The notes: generated from the sequence alone by a model not told the origin. Positions 9,792 through 18,634 are shown, numbered from the stretch's first letter. The stretch: DNA of 38,287 nt from Peribacillus huizhouensis (GCF_014138605.1 NZ_JACJHX010000026.1:1-38287), one strand, 5' to 3'. Program-made: numbers and translations.

Positions 9792-10119
9792 GATGAACCC
9801 CCTGATGTTTAGATTAAATTACTGTTAAATAGATTAAAGACTAAATGATTACTTATCTATAGCTTTTGTATAGAGTAAGGTTTTTACAATAGAAAGATTA
9901 TCCATAATCGCTTTAATCTGCAGAAATTATCGATTAGAACAAATCTTAACAGGAACCTTTTGATTATTTTCTATACATTCATTATAAAAAATAAAGGTAA
10001 TTTAGTAGAGTCAATTCTTATTTAGTTTAATACCATTTAGAGTACAAAAATAAACCTCGTTCTGAATCAGGTAAAAAAAGAGGGTTGATTTTTTACCTTC
10101 CATTCAATAAGAATGTATA
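9792..10119. other. MFS leader region
   Basis: AT-rich sequence between the MFS start and the R1 tail. I see no gene. Several possible -10 hexamers (for example TATACA near 9870 on the minus strand) exist, but none has a convincing -35, so no promoter is called. Confidence 0.3.
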
Positions 10120-10148
10120 TAAAAAGCAACAAAGTATGCGAAAAGAGC
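10120..10148 (+). repeat. R1 tail fragment
   Basis: AAAAAGCAACAAAGTATGCG followed by AAAAGAGC repeats the R1 tail at 106-133, without the GC-rich head. It abuts the terminator of the AraC gene. Confidence 0.5.
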
Positions 10149-10150
10149 AA

Positions 10151-10200
10151 AAAAGGGTCAGAACTCCTATTCTTTTACAGGGAGTTCTGACCCTTTATTA
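10151..10200. terminator. Strong bidirectional terminator, GGTCAGAAC type
   Basis: AAAGGGTCAGAACTCC (10152-10167) and GGAGTTCTGACCCTTT (10181-10196) form a perfect 16-bp stem with an A-run on one side and a T-run on the other. It overlaps the end of the minus-strand AraC gene and belongs to the set of similar hairpins across the window. Confidence 0.85.
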
Positions 10201-12537
10201 TTAATATGTTTTTCGAATATCAAAAAAGTGAATAGCATTGCTCGTCAAGTAGGAATAAAATGACCAATCTCCATCAATCGTTTCATCAAATAGTTCCAAA
10301 GAAGGACGGCTAGAATTGATGATATAATCAATGATTTCAGCATCCATTCCATGCTTACTGTTAAAGTTCCACCATTTCGTATATAAAGCACCATGTTCTT
10401 TATCAAACACTTGTTTACGTATTTGATATTCACCAGTTTGTATTCCAGAAATAGTAACACGAAGATCTTTATTAAGTTTTTGAAGGATCGTCTCTTCGAG
10501 TGAGAAATAAGGATTAACAATTGTACAATTCATCAATAACAATTGAAAACCTCGCTCATTTTGCGTCATCACGTAATCTGAACCATGTGCCACAACTTCG
10601 CCATGCAGACGTTTTAAGAACATCATGGCAAAATAAGCAGGACGCTTGCCGTTAAAGTAATGGAATAATTCTAAGCCGTCCATTCGAAAACGCTGATCCC
10701 TTCCACCCTCTTCATGGACTTCTGTGTTAATCCAGAAACCAACCGATTCCACGTCATTCGCGATATCCAAAACATTTTTTAAGACTAAAGCTCCCCGAAA
10801 AAAAGTGCCGTTTGTAAATCGGGTATTCCCAGACAATGTATTCCACGATACGAGATGGAGCGGTTTTTCTAAATGATTCTTCTTTAAATACCACTTCATC
10901 TTAATCGTTTTTTCTTTAATATATTCCTTTGCTAATTGGAACGAGTCATCTACCATTTCTTTAAAGTCAATAAACTCATTTTGGTTTGCACTGTAGCCGA
11001 TAAAATCAATATACTCACTGTATCCCAGCTGCCATATATGATGATCGTTTGTTTTTTCTTTGCGGAAAGAAAACGGCATATAGACCCCAACATGAATCGA
11101 TTCAACAAACCTTTTCAATACACCATGTAATCTAAGATAGATTCTTTGAAGCTCTTTCGCTTCGACACCTGTAGAATACGGCTCATAAAACATGACATGC
11201 CAGTGTTTAACAAACGCTTCTCCGTATAATTGCAAACAATGCCTCATGAATTGAGCGAGCTTATTAAAATAATGATCTTCATTCCTTGATATATCCTTAT
11301 AATCAATCCGTACGAATAAAGACAAATCATGCTTTTTTAGAAATTCTAGTGCACGATCAATATTAAAATATGGAGAAGTTGTCGCAATCGCTTCATCTGT
11401 TTCTACCTCTGGAGGAATCACTGTGCGGCTGAGTAGATGATGAACTCCAATATAACGAAGCTGTAAATCTTGTTTCACTGCCAGTACTTGAGATTGTACA
11501 TCTTCCTTTAATAATTCAATGATTTCTCCAATATTAAGAATGTGATCTGGACAGTTTAATTTCAACGATAACGGCTTGGACAAGTTGATTGACAGCTTAT
11601 CAAAACGAGTCTCAGTGTGAGAATATGACTTTTGATCTTCCATCAGCAGACTGCTTAAATTCGCAACTATTTCTGGTGAACGAATCAGCATTGCGGCATC
11701 CTCTTTGCTATAGCTTTGAATAGAATCTTCTTTTTGTATCCCATGTTTTTCCCGATAAGCATGAGGGGTTATTCCGTATACTTCTTTAAAAAGGCTAGAG
11801 AAAGACTTAGAATTAGGAAATCCATTGTTCATAGCAATTTGCGAAATGGAGTCTGACGTATATAATAAATCCTTCATGCTATGTTTAAGCCTGATATTCA
11901 TTAAAAAACGGCTGAACCCCATCCCCACTTTTTGTTTAAAATAGCGGGATAGATAGCCTGTAGAAAGATAAAATTTCTCGGCTACCTTTTCAAGGGTAAT
12001 CAGCTGCTCATAATTCCTTTCCATATAGTCAATCATCTGGGATAATCGTAAGTTGTCCGTATCTGCTCTTTCAAAGACACTACCCTCTTCTTTAAACCGA
12101 CGGATTAGGATCAGAAGTATTTGACAGATATTTCCATGAATCTCGATCTTATAGCTTTCTTCTTGTCTATAATGACTGACCATCACATTTGCAAGCAGCC
12201 TTCGAATAGATTGAATCATATCATCTCTTCCCATATCGATTTCTCGAGAATAACATTCAAATCGACGATTTCGATACTCCGCGTAATGATGATCCATAAA
12301 GGCATCCGAGATAGTTAATGAAAGCGTGCTATTACTTTCACTTCCTTGGACCTGATAAAGCTGATTGCGATTAATAACAAGGAAGTCTTTTTCTTCCAAA
12401 TGATAAAAACGACTATTGGTTTCAATTTTTAATTCACCATTTATGACAAGGATGAACTGAATTCCTTTGTTTACTCTAGGTGCGATAAACTCGATATTTT
12501 GCAAAGAAATTTGAAAATCTGTATGTGGATCGTCCAA
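10201..12537 (-). CDS. AraC-family regulator with C-terminal GH39-like sensor domain
   Basis: A 778-residue protein. Residues 1-90 look like a cupin sensor. Residues about 165-262 hold two AraC helix-turn-helix units (LEKVAEKFYLSTGYLSRYFK and ISQIAMNNGFPNSKSFSSLF). The remaining 500 residues resemble a GH39 beta-xylosidase barrel. The acid/base glutamate is recognisable in FYEPYS (Glu452, compare WNEP in enzymes). The nucleophile motif expected about 115 residues later reads VSWNT with Ser564 where glutamate should be, so it is probably a sugar-binding pseudo-enzyme. The start is TTG with GGGTGA upstream, which is weak support. No glycoside gene lies next to it, so its target is unknown. Confidence 0.85.
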   Translation of the reverse strand: MDDPHTDFQISLQNIEFIAPRVNKGIQFILVINGELKIETNSRFYHLEEKDFLVINRNQLYQVQGSESNSTLSLTISDAFMDHHYAEYRNRRFECYSREIDMGRDDMIQSIRRLLANVMVSHYRQEESYKIEIHGNICQILLILIRRFKEEGSVFERADTDNLRLSQMIDYMERNYEQLITLEKVAEKFYLSTGYLSRYFKQKVGMGFSRFLMNIRLKHSMKDLLYTSDSISQIAMNNGFPNSKSFSSLFKEVYGITPHAYREKHGIQKEDSIQSYSKEDAAMLIRSPEIVANLSSLLMEDQKSYSHTETRFDKLSINLSKPLSLKLNCPDHILNIGEIIELLKEDVQSQVLAVKQDLQLRYIGVHHLLSRTVIPPEVETDEAIATTSPYFNIDRALEFLKKHDLSLFVRIDYKDISRNEDHYFNKLAQFMRHCLQLYGEAFVKHWHVMFYEPYSTGVEAKELQRIYLRLHGVLKRFVESIHVGVYMPFSFRKEKTNDHHIWQLGYSEYIDFIGYSANQNEFIDFKEMVDDSFQLAKEYIKEKTIKMKWYLKKNHLEKPLHLVSWNTLSGNTRFTNGTFFRGALVLKNVLDIANDVESVGFWINTEVHEEGGRDQRFRMDGLELFHYFNGKRPAYFAMMFLKRLHGEVVAHGSDYVMTQNERGFQLLLMNCTIVNPYFSLEETILQKLNKDLRVTISGIQTGEYQIRKQVFDKEHGALYTKWWNFNSKHGMDAEIIDYIINSSRPSLELFDETIDGDWSFYSYLTSNAIHFFDIRKTY

Positions 12538-12625
12538 TCTTTTTCACCCATTTCTCATTCTTGTCCATTACAAGGCATACTATGAATTCTTTACATTTTT
12601 ATACTCCACGCCAATCATAACAAAT

Positions 12626-12657
12626 AAACGCAGACCAAGAAATCTTGTTCTGCGTTT
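12626..12657 (-). terminator. Terminator after yhbH
   Basis: AAACGCAGA-CAAGA and TCTTG-TCTGCGTTT pair almost perfectly around a 2-nt loop with one symmetric mismatch. It lies 8 nt past the yhbH stop. Confidence 0.8.
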
Positions 12658-12664
12658 GCTCTAA

Positions 12665-13831
12665 TTATGCATGTAATTTCGTTTCTTCATTCTTAAAAAA
12701 GCTCTTCATCGCATGAAAGACATCGGCTTTTTGCTTTAAAATATAATGACGAAACTTTTCGTTATTAATATTTTTGTAGGCTGTCATTAAAGTTGAATGG
12801 CGGTTGTATTGATTAACTTCACCGTAGCCAAACATATTCGATACCTTCATAAGTTCTTCTACAAGTTTTACACAGCGGGCATTATCTGAGGTGAGATTAT
12901 CACCGTCTGAGAAATGAAATGGGTAGATATTAAATCGATCAGGGTCGTATTTAGTGTCAATAAGCTCTAAAGCTTTTCGATAAACGGATGAGCAAATCGT
13001 ACCACCGCTTTCGCCTTTTGAAAAGAAGTCTTCTTCTGAAACGACCTTGGCTTCAGTATGATGAGCGATAAATTCTACCTCAACAGATTCATATTTTGTC
13101 CGAAGAAAACGATTCATCCAGAAAAAGAAACTACGAGCCATATATTTTTCCCAGAGCCCCATACTTCCCGACGTATCCATCATCGCTAAAACGACTGCTT
13201 TAGAATCTGGTTTTTCGATTTCATTCCAGGTCTTAAATTTGTAGTCTTCTTTATAAATCGGATGAAAACCTGGATCACCGCTTAAGGCATTCCGTTTAAA
13301 TGCAGCAATCATCGTTTTCTTCTTATCAATATTCCCCATCAGGCCTGTTTTTCTAATATCATTAAACTCAATATCCTCTATCGTGTTATCATCACGTTCT
13401 TTGCGCTGTAAATTTGGAAGTTCAAGCTGGCTAAACAAAGCCTCCTCGATTTCTAGCATCGTTACTTCTGCCTCGTAATAATCTTCTCCAGCAGCGTCTC
13501 CTGCTCCTTGACCTTTACCTGGTCCTTTTTCTGGGGATCCATCTCTTGCCACTACATCCCCAAGTTGACTGTCCCCATCTCCTTGACCTACATGCTTATT
13601 TTTATCATAGTTATAACGAATCTTATACTCATCTAGTGAACGAATAGGGATTCTCACGACGTCTCTTCCGTTTGACATAATAATACTTTCTTCAGAAATT
13701 AAATCTGGAAGATTATTCCTAATCGCTTCCTGCACCTTTTCCTGATGTCTTTGTTGATCATCAAATCCTTTACGGTGGAGGGACCAATCTTCCTGTGAAA
13801 TTGCAAACTGATGTTTGTTCTCTTTCGTCAT
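12665..13831 (-). CDS. yhbH: Sporulation-associated protein YhbH (UPF0229/DUF444)
   Basis: A 388-residue cytosolic protein. Residues 80-118 are a Gly/Asp-rich linker. The C-terminal half carries a von Willebrand A-like fold with the MIDAS metal site DTSGSMG (Asp219, Ser221, Ser223). The family is almost always found beside prkA, as here, and in Bacillus it belongs to the mother-cell sporulation programme; its molecular job is not established. I chose the ATG at 13831 because AAGGGGGGAAAG precedes it. The frame continues to 13969, but that extension has no ribosome site and reads as non-coding. An 833-nt gap with a large R4 repeat separates it from prkA. Confidence 0.93.
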   Translation of the reverse strand: MTKENKHQFAISQEDWSLHRKGFDDQQRHQEKVQEAIRNNLPDLISEESIIMSNGRDVVRIPIRSLDEYKIRYNYDKNKHVGQGDGDSQLGDVVARDGSPEKGPGKGQGAGDAAGEDYYEAEVTMLEIEEALFSQLELPNLQRKERDDNTIEDIEFNDIRKTGLMGNIDKKKTMIAAFKRNALSGDPGFHPIYKEDYKFKTWNEIEKPDSKAVVLAMMDTSGSMGLWEKYMARSFFFWMNRFLRTKYESVEVEFIAHHTEAKVVSEEDFFSKGESGGTICSSVYRKALELIDTKYDPDRFNIYPFHFSDGDNLTSDNARCVKLVEELMKVSNMFGYGEVNQYNRHSTLMTAYKNINNEKFRHYILKQKADVFHAMKSFFKNEETKLHA

Positions 13832-14082
13832 ACACTTTCCCCCCTTATTAGAAAGCTTAATGCGCCTGGTAATCGGCGACAAGCACAAGATATGCTGGCA
13901 TGAGGATCGTGCTTTGATCTTCTTGACGGTTGGCTTGTATCTCGAGCTAATGGCGCCTGATGTGAACACTAAAATCTGTCATTCCTTACTTGAAACATAC
14001 ACAAGTTGCTTTTTTAAAGAAATTCGTACAGTCAAGACAGTTATATGGAGCTTTACAGCCAAATTCTAAGAATCAGTCGTCT
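13832..14082. other. yhbH leader region
   Basis: Upstream DNA of yhbH. A plus-strand frame of 84 codons (13815-14069) overlaps yhbH and shows no family signature or ribosome site. I looked for a sigma-E promoter on the minus strand and found only weak resemblance, so none is called. Confidence 0.3.
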
Positions 14083-14373
14083 GATAAAGTGAAACTTCTT
14101 CAGTGGGGGGGTTCTTCATCTCCCCCTGATTGTTAGTCCCGTTCTACTGTCGCTATGATCTTCGCTTCGATCAATCGACAGTACGAACTAAGGTTCAATG
14201 AATCACTAACTTAGTACGCCGCGTCCTTTAGTCGTTCGTCTGTATGACCCACATCCTGTGGGCTCAACTAAACCGCTGAAGATCACAGCGGTCGGGCAGT
14301 TATCTCCCTCCTACACTTCTTCGATTTCTCTAAGACTTGAGGTGGGGTTTTACTGCACATTAATGTGGGATAA
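14083..14373 (+). repeat. R4 multi-hairpin element, copy A
   Basis: A 291-nt non-coding element in the orientation starting GATAAAGTGAAAC. Parts in order are: hairpin H1 (CAGTGGGGG...CCCCCTG); H2 (CTGTCGC...CGACAG); a variable middle holding CCCACATCCTGTGGG and CCGCTG...CAGCGG; and H4, with a conserved apical stretch TACACTTCTTCGAT before GAGGTGGGG. It ends in TTAATGTGGGATAA. It shares all conserved blocks with copies B and C. It lies between prkA and yhbH. Confidence 0.8.
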
Positions 14374-14393
14374 GGTTGAACCATTCTTTATCT

Positions 14394-14514
14394 CCTTGCA
14401 TATGATACGGTAGTGCGGAAATCTTTATATCCCTACTTCGGAACATACACTATCCAACTGTTAGATTTTGCTAAATATTTCGTAAAAGATTGTATTACTC
14501 TATCCTATGCAAGG
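14394..14514. repeat. Inverted repeat flanking 93 nt
   Basis: CCTTGCATATGATA (14394-14407) and TATCCTATGCAAGG (14501-14514) are complementary at 13 of 14 positions. They lie just past R4 copy A. The enclosed DNA has no coding sense. Its role is unknown. Confidence 0.4.
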
Positions 14515-14620
14515 ACACGCAATAATTTACAATAATTTATTAAAAATGGGCAAATCGCTTTAAACTGTACAAGCTTCTACATGTAAAGTTCAAGTTCATA
14601 TAACATGACTTGTCCGAAGC

Positions 14621-14658
14621 AAAAGGGATCTGACCTCTTAAACTAAAGTCAGACCCTT
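14621..14658 (-). terminator. Terminator after prkA, GGTCTGAC type
   Basis: AAGGG-CTGAC and GTCAG-CCCTT pair with small internal mismatches. It ends 7 nt from the prkA stop. It is similar in sequence to the hairpin at 10151 and the half-copy at 16724-16741. Confidence 0.65.
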
Positions 14659-14664
14659 CAATGA

Positions 14665-16560
14665 TTACCTATTTAATAGACTACCAACATATTGTAGTAA
14701 TTCATTTGCAGATGTAGAATTGTAACCATGCTCTTCGATTAGCCTTGCAACTACTTCATTTACTTTCTTCAATTGGTTCTCATCAGGCGTTTTCGATGAC
14801 GTTGTAATTTTTACAACATCTTTTAAATCAGCAAATAATTTCTTCTGAATAGCTTCACGCAGTCGATCATGTGAATTGTAATCAAAGCGTTTTCCTTTTC
14901 TAGCGTAAGCCGAAATTCGAATTAGAATTTCTTCACGGAACGCCTTCTTTGCATTTTCCGAAATTCCAATTTGTTCTTCAATCGAGCGCATCAGCTTTTC
15001 ATCAGGAGAAATCTCTTCACCTGTTAAAGGATCGCGGAGTCTAGATTTATTGCAATATGCTTCGACATTATCTAGATAATTATCCATCAATGTTTTCGCC
15101 GATTCTTCATATGAATATACGAATGCTTTTTGAACTTCATTTTTCGCAATCGCGTCATATTCCTTTCTTGCAAGTGAAATGAAATTTAAATATCTTTCAC
15201 GTAGCTCAGATGTAATCGAAGGATGTTGGTCAAGCCCTTCCTTCAACGAGCGAAGTACGTCAAGTGCATTAATCGATGGATTTTCTTTCCGAATAATCGT
15301 TGAAGATATGCGGTTGATCACATATCGTGGGTCAATTCCGCTCATCCCTTCATCCTGATGCTCTTTTTTCAACTCATTAATATCGGCTGAATTAAAACCT
15401 TCCACGTTTTCACCATCATAGAGTCGCATTTTCTTAATTAAATCGATGTCTCCTTTTTTCGGGTCCCTCATCCGGGTCAGAATACTGAACATCGCAGCAA
15501 CTTTTAATGTATGTGGCGCGATATGAACATTGTGAACATCACTTTCTTTAATCATTTTTTCATAAATCTTTTCTTCTTCTGTTACTTTTAAATTATACGG
15601 AATCGGCATAACGATGATTCGAGAATGTAAGGCTTCATTTTTCTTATTTGAAATGAATGATTTGTACTCAGTTTCGTTCGTATGCGCCACTATTAACTCA
15701 TCAGCGGAAATCAAGGCAAATCTTCCGGCTTTGAAATTTCCTTCCTGTGTAAGTGAAAGTAAATGCCAGAGAAATTTCTCATCACATTTCAGCATTTCTT
15801 GAAATTCCATCATCCCTCGGTTTGCCTTATTCAATTCACCATCAAATCGGTACGCACGCGGATCAGATTCCGATCCAAATTCGGCAATCGTCGAAAAATC
15901 AATGCTGCCTGTTAAATCAGCAATATCTTGTGATTTCGGATCAGATGGACTAAATGTTCCAATACCGACCCGCTTATCTTCGGAAAGGAATACACGCTCA
16001 ACTATCACATCTTCAATTCTATTTCCATAATCCTGTTCAAGCCTCATTAAATTCAGTGGCGACAAATTCCCTTCAATACGAATACCATACTCATCAAAAA
16101 AGTCTTGGCGTAAATTTTGTGGAATTAAATGAAGTGGGTCTTCATGCATCGGACAGCCTTTTATTGCATAAATAGCTCCTGTATCTTTAAGTGAATACGA
16201 TTCTAACCCTCGCTTCAATGCTGAAACGAGCGTCGATTTCCCACCCGATACCGGCCCCATCAGTAGTAAAATCCTTTTTCTAACATCTAATCGTTTTGCA
16301 GCTGGATGAAAATATTCTTCTACAAGACGTTCAAGCGACTCCTCTAAACCAAATAATTGACCACTGAAAAAATTATACTTCCTCGTTCCATTGACTTCTT
16401 CTATACCAGCATCTCTGATCATGTTATATACACGTGAATGCGCGGATTGTGCAACCCATGGCTGTTCTTTAACAATCTCCAAATATTCCGCGAAGGTGCC
16501 TTCCCATTTTAGCTTGTGCTCTTCTTCTCTAAATCTCGCAATCTTTTTTAAAATTTCCAT
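14665..16560 (-). CDS. prkA: Serine protein kinase / AAA+ protein PrkA
   Basis: A 631-residue protein, the usual length of Bacillus PrkA. The N-terminal AAA core has the Walker A GPVSGGKST (residues 102-110), with a C-terminal kinase-like PrkA domain. The protein belongs to the sporulation regulatory network in B. subtilis, where both kinase and Lon-like protease activities have been proposed. It works with YhbH and, in many species, with SpoVR. The ATG at 16560 follows AAGGGGAGG. The longer frame to 16626 adds 22 residues with no ribosome site. The gene is intact, and no catalytic motif is obviously missing. Confidence 0.95.
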   Translation of the reverse strand: MEILKKIARFREEEHKLKWEGTFAEYLEIVKEQPWVAQSAHSRVYNMIRDAGIEEVNGTRKYNFFSGQLFGLEESLERLVEEYFHPAAKRLDVRKRILLLMGPVSGGKSTLVSALKRGLESYSLKDTGAIYAIKGCPMHEDPLHLIPQNLRQDFFDEYGIRIEGNLSPLNLMRLEQDYGNRIEDVIVERVFLSEDKRVGIGTFSPSDPKSQDIADLTGSIDFSTIAEFGSESDPRAYRFDGELNKANRGMMEFQEMLKCDEKFLWHLLSLTQEGNFKAGRFALISADELIVAHTNETEYKSFISNKKNEALHSRIIVMPIPYNLKVTEEEKIYEKMIKESDVHNVHIAPHTLKVAAMFSILTRMRDPKKGDIDLIKKMRLYDGENVEGFNSADINELKKEHQDEGMSGIDPRYVINRISSTIIRKENPSINALDVLRSLKEGLDQHPSITSELRERYLNFISLARKEYDAIAKNEVQKAFVYSYEESAKTLMDNYLDNVEAYCNKSRLRDPLTGEEISPDEKLMRSIEEQIGISENAKKAFREEILIRISAYARKGKRFDYNSHDRLREAIQKKLFADLKDVVKITTSSKTPDENQLKKVNEVVARLIEEHGYNSTSANELLQYVGSLLNR

Positions 16561-16794
16561 CTTTAGCAACCTCCCCTTGTTACCTATCAGAGATGAATAC
16601 TTTAATCTATGCAGCGAATCTGACAAACATGTACAGAAGTTCAGACGAAATGAAAAAGCTTGCTAGAAATAACCTATTACTATCCATTACTTTACCTGCT
16701 ACGAAACTAGGGACGATGCCTAAGAGAGATCAGACCCTTTTATATTTCTATTCGATCTTTAAATAAGATATTTTGAAAAATTGCCTTTATTCGT
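16561..16794. other. prkA leader region
   Basis: Upstream region of prkA. A sigma-E promoter would be expected from Bacillus biology, but I cannot place one confidently. At 16724-16741 there is half of a GGTCTGACC-type terminator (GAGATCAGACCCTTTT) without its partner arm. Confidence 0.35.
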
Positions 16795-16848
16795 TTATAA
16801 AATGAAACTCCAATCAGTGGGGGTTTACTGCCCGTTAAGGCGGATAAA
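16795..16848 (+). repeat. R4 remnant D (internal deletion)
   Basis: The left end (ATAAAATGAAACTCCAATCA) runs directly into the right end (GGTTTACTGCCCGTTAAGG, then CGGATAAA), joined at the shared GTGGGGG. The whole middle of the element is missing. Confidence 0.65.
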
Positions 16849-16921
16849 TTGGTCCTCCGAAAATCATTTTGACTATTTGTACAGCCAATACTCAATAATC
16901 AAAGATTTCCTTTCATTAGCG

Positions 16922-16950
16922 TTCACATTGTTGAAAAATTGGGGTATACT
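16922..16950 (+). promoter_or_regulatory. Sigma-A-type promoter of the small membrane peptide
   Basis: TTCACA (16922-16927), a 17-bp spacer, then TATACT (16945-16950). This is the cleanest housekeeping-type promoter in the window, 48 nt before the ATG of the 30-residue peptide. Confidence 0.7.
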
Positions 16951-16997
16951 ACCTTTATACGTAACATAGGAAGAATTTAGTTCAGGGGGGTTACATA

Positions 16998-17090
16998 ATG
17001 GGAACGGTAATTATTCTCGCGGTTATGGTGACGTTTTTAGTTGCAATTTTCACTGCTGGATACGATGATAAACCATTTGTGAAAAAATAA
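16998..17090 (+). CDS. 30-residue single-span membrane peptide
   Basis: The predicted peptide begins MGTVIILAVMVTFLVAIFTA and ends in a short hydrophilic tail GYDDKPFVKK. It has one membrane span followed by a mixed-charge tail. CAGGGGGG precedes the ATG, a good promoter lies upstream and a strong terminator downstream, so it looks like a complete one-gene unit. It is below the usual size cut-off of gene finders. I do not recognise the family. It lies near prkA on the opposite strand, but no functional link is shown. Confidence 0.7.
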   Translation: MGTVIILAVMVTFLVAIFTAGYDDKPFVKK

Positions 17091-17151
17091 GCCAAAACAC
17101 GGTACAAGGTTCATTTGGGGAAGAATTTTCATGTGTTTTACTGAATTTTTT

Positions 17152-17210
17152 AAAAGAGGATGTCCGAAAAGGTGTTTTACACTTACATAAGGGACATCTT
17201 CTTTTATTTT
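17152..17210 (+). terminator. Terminator after the small membrane peptide
   Basis: AAAAGAGGATGTCC (17152-17165) pairs with GGACATCTTCTTTT (17192-17205) and runs into TTTTATTTT. It lies about 60 nt past the peptide stop. Confidence 0.75.
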
Positions 17211-17223
17211 CTAGACTCTGTAT

Positions 17224-17317
17224 AACTTGATTGTTGATTTGAAACGAAAGGCGTTCGTCTCTTTGACGCGCTTATCCCGCAGTAGTCTCACACCTTCTGC
17301 TCCAATCAACAATGAGC
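17224..17317 (-). repeat. Degenerate R1 repeat, reverse orientation
   Basis: It starts with TTGATTGTTGATTTGAAACG, the reverse of the ATCAACAATC end of R1. It continues through GGCGTTCGTCTC and CTTATCCCGCAGTAGTCTCA, and closes with CCAATCAACA. It looks like an eroded copy. Confidence 0.45.
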
Positions 17318-17385
17318 TTTAACACAGCCTTTATTTTATAAGATGTTTGATATCTATTTCATCTATAAACTTTTCAATCCAAATT

Positions 17386-17531
17386 AGAGCCAATATTGCG
17401 AAAAGCCCTCGCACTCTCTAAGACTGTCCGTTACATCTCCCACGAAAGCGACTGTATTACTAGTTTGATTCGACTAGTCATAACCATCAATGGGGGAAGA
17501 AAGCCCCCCTTGATTAAGGTTTCACTTTATC
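17386..17531 (-). repeat. R4 divergent tandem partial copy B'
   Basis: Read on the minus strand it begins GATAAAGTGAAACCTTAATC at the right end of copy B, forms an H1-like hairpin (AATCAAGGGGGG...CCCCCATTGAT) and continues into ACAGTCGCTTTCG, which resembles H2. It shares the GATAAA boundary with copy B and then fades out. Confidence 0.5.
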
Positions 17532-17783
17532 ACGCTTTAACGAGCAGTAAATCCCCCACCTCAAGGCTTAGAAGAATCGAAGAAGTATAGGTGGAGGATA
17601 CTGCTCGTAAAAGCCCGATTGGTGAGATACAGTGAAACTTGCCTTTGTGGTTTTCAAAGGTATAGTTGAACCAATCGGGTTCGTACTGTCGATCGATCGA
17701 AGCGGTAGCGAAGATCTTAGCGACAGTAGAACGGGACTAACAATCAGGGGGATGAAGCCCCCTGATTGAAGTTTCACTTTATC
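17527..17783 (-). repeat. R4 multi-hairpin element, copy B
   Basis: The best-paired copy (257 nt). H1 is CAATCAGGGGG/CCCCCTGATTG (11 bp, perfect). H2 is ACTGTCG/CGACAGT. H3 is CCCGATTGG/CCAATCGGG, enclosing CCTTTG/CAAAGG. H4 is ACGAGCAGTA/TACTGCTCGT (10 bp) with CCACCT/AGGTGG above it. It lacks the variable insert of about 70 nt seen in copies A and C. The GATAAA end overlaps the nfrA stop codon. Confidence 0.8.
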
Positions 17784-18528
17784 GTTTGTTCAAGCCTTGA
17801 CGCTCAACAAAGTCCTTCATATACATTCTGCTTTTTTTTGTAATCATCCCAACCATTTGACTTGTCCAGGTATCTTTTCGAACGGCATTTGTCCGTTTTC
17901 GATAATATCCAGAAATCGTATCATTATACTTCTCCAATTGAGCAATAAATTCCTCCTTATTGGGCTGATACTCATTTTCGTGATAAACATGTTCAATGGG
18001 TAGTCGTGGTTTTTTTTCACTTTGACCCTTTGGATATCCGACAGCCAAGCCGAATAATGGAATGACTTTAGGTGGAATATTAAGAAGCTCCGTTACTTCA
18101 GGTAAATGATTGCGAATGCCGCCAATATAGCAAATACCAAGTTCCATCGATTCCGCAGCTACAGCAGCATTTTGAGCGGCAAGTGCTGCATCAATGGTCG
18201 CAACCATGAATTTTTCCGTACTTTCTAACGGCTCTGATAAATCCACTTCTTCCATTTCTGCAACAATCTCATGTCGATGCAAATCAGCACAAAATATAAA
18301 AAGATGCCCGTTATTTTCCACATATGATTGCGGACCAGCAAGCTCTGCTAATGCCGCTTTTTTCACAGGATCCGTAATACCGATAATAGTATACGCTTGT
18401 ACAAAACTTGAAGTTGAAGCTGCTTGAGCAGATTGGACAATGGCTTGAATTTGTTCGGACGTTAATAGCCTGTCTTCAAAAGATCGAATAGAACGATGAT
18501 CCAATATTTTTGCAATAACTTCATTCAT
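17779..18528 (-). CDS. nfrA: NADPH-dependent FMN nitroreductase, NfrA-type
   Basis: A 249-residue flavoprotein of the NfsA/NfrA group, the same length as I recall for B. subtilis NfrA1. It should use NADPH to reduce nitroaromatics, quinones or free flavin. The N-terminal HRSIR motif (residues 12-16) contacts FMN, and a Gly-rich GICYIGGIRN segment and AVGYPKG follow. The C-terminus is basic, as in the family. The ATG has GAGAGGG upstream. The TAA stop lies inside the GATAAA end of R4 copy B, so the repeat defines the exact C-terminus. It is followed by no terminator of its own; the H1 hairpin of R4 may serve. Confidence 0.88.
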   Translation of the reverse strand: MNEVIAKILDHRSIRSFEDRLLTSEQIQAIVQSAQAASTSSFVQAYTIIGITDPVKKAALAELAGPQSYVENNGHLFIFCADLHRHEIVAEMEEVDLSEPLESTEKFMVATIDAALAAQNAAVAAESMELGICYIGGIRNHLPEVTELLNIPPKVIPLFGLAVGYPKGQSEKKPRLPIEHVYHENEYQPNKEEFIAQLEKYNDTISGYYRKRTNAVRKDTWTSQMVGMITKKSRMYMKDFVERQGLNKR

Positions 18529-18601
18529 ACCCTATTCACCCTCTCTTTAATTAAAGAAAACAAACGCCAAAATCAACAGCTGATTATATTGAGCCTATGT
18601 A

Positions 18602-18630
18602 AAAAGGGCTCAGTTTTGGACCGGCCCTTT
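18602..18630 (-). terminator. Terminator after trmL
   Basis: AAAGGGC pairs with GCCCTTT across a 14-nt loop with a partial GGTCC extension. It lies just beyond the trmL stop, with an upstream A-run that is a U-run in the transcript. Confidence 0.6.
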
Positions 18631-18634
18631 ACAG

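Noticed and set aside
13850..14060. Sigma-E promoter upstream of yhbH
   Set aside because: Expected from Bacillus biology, but no pair of boxes with correct spacing is convincing.
17396..17777. Short frames inside R4 copies B and B'
   Set aside because: They run through perfect hairpins, lack ribosome sites and are not kept in frame between copies.
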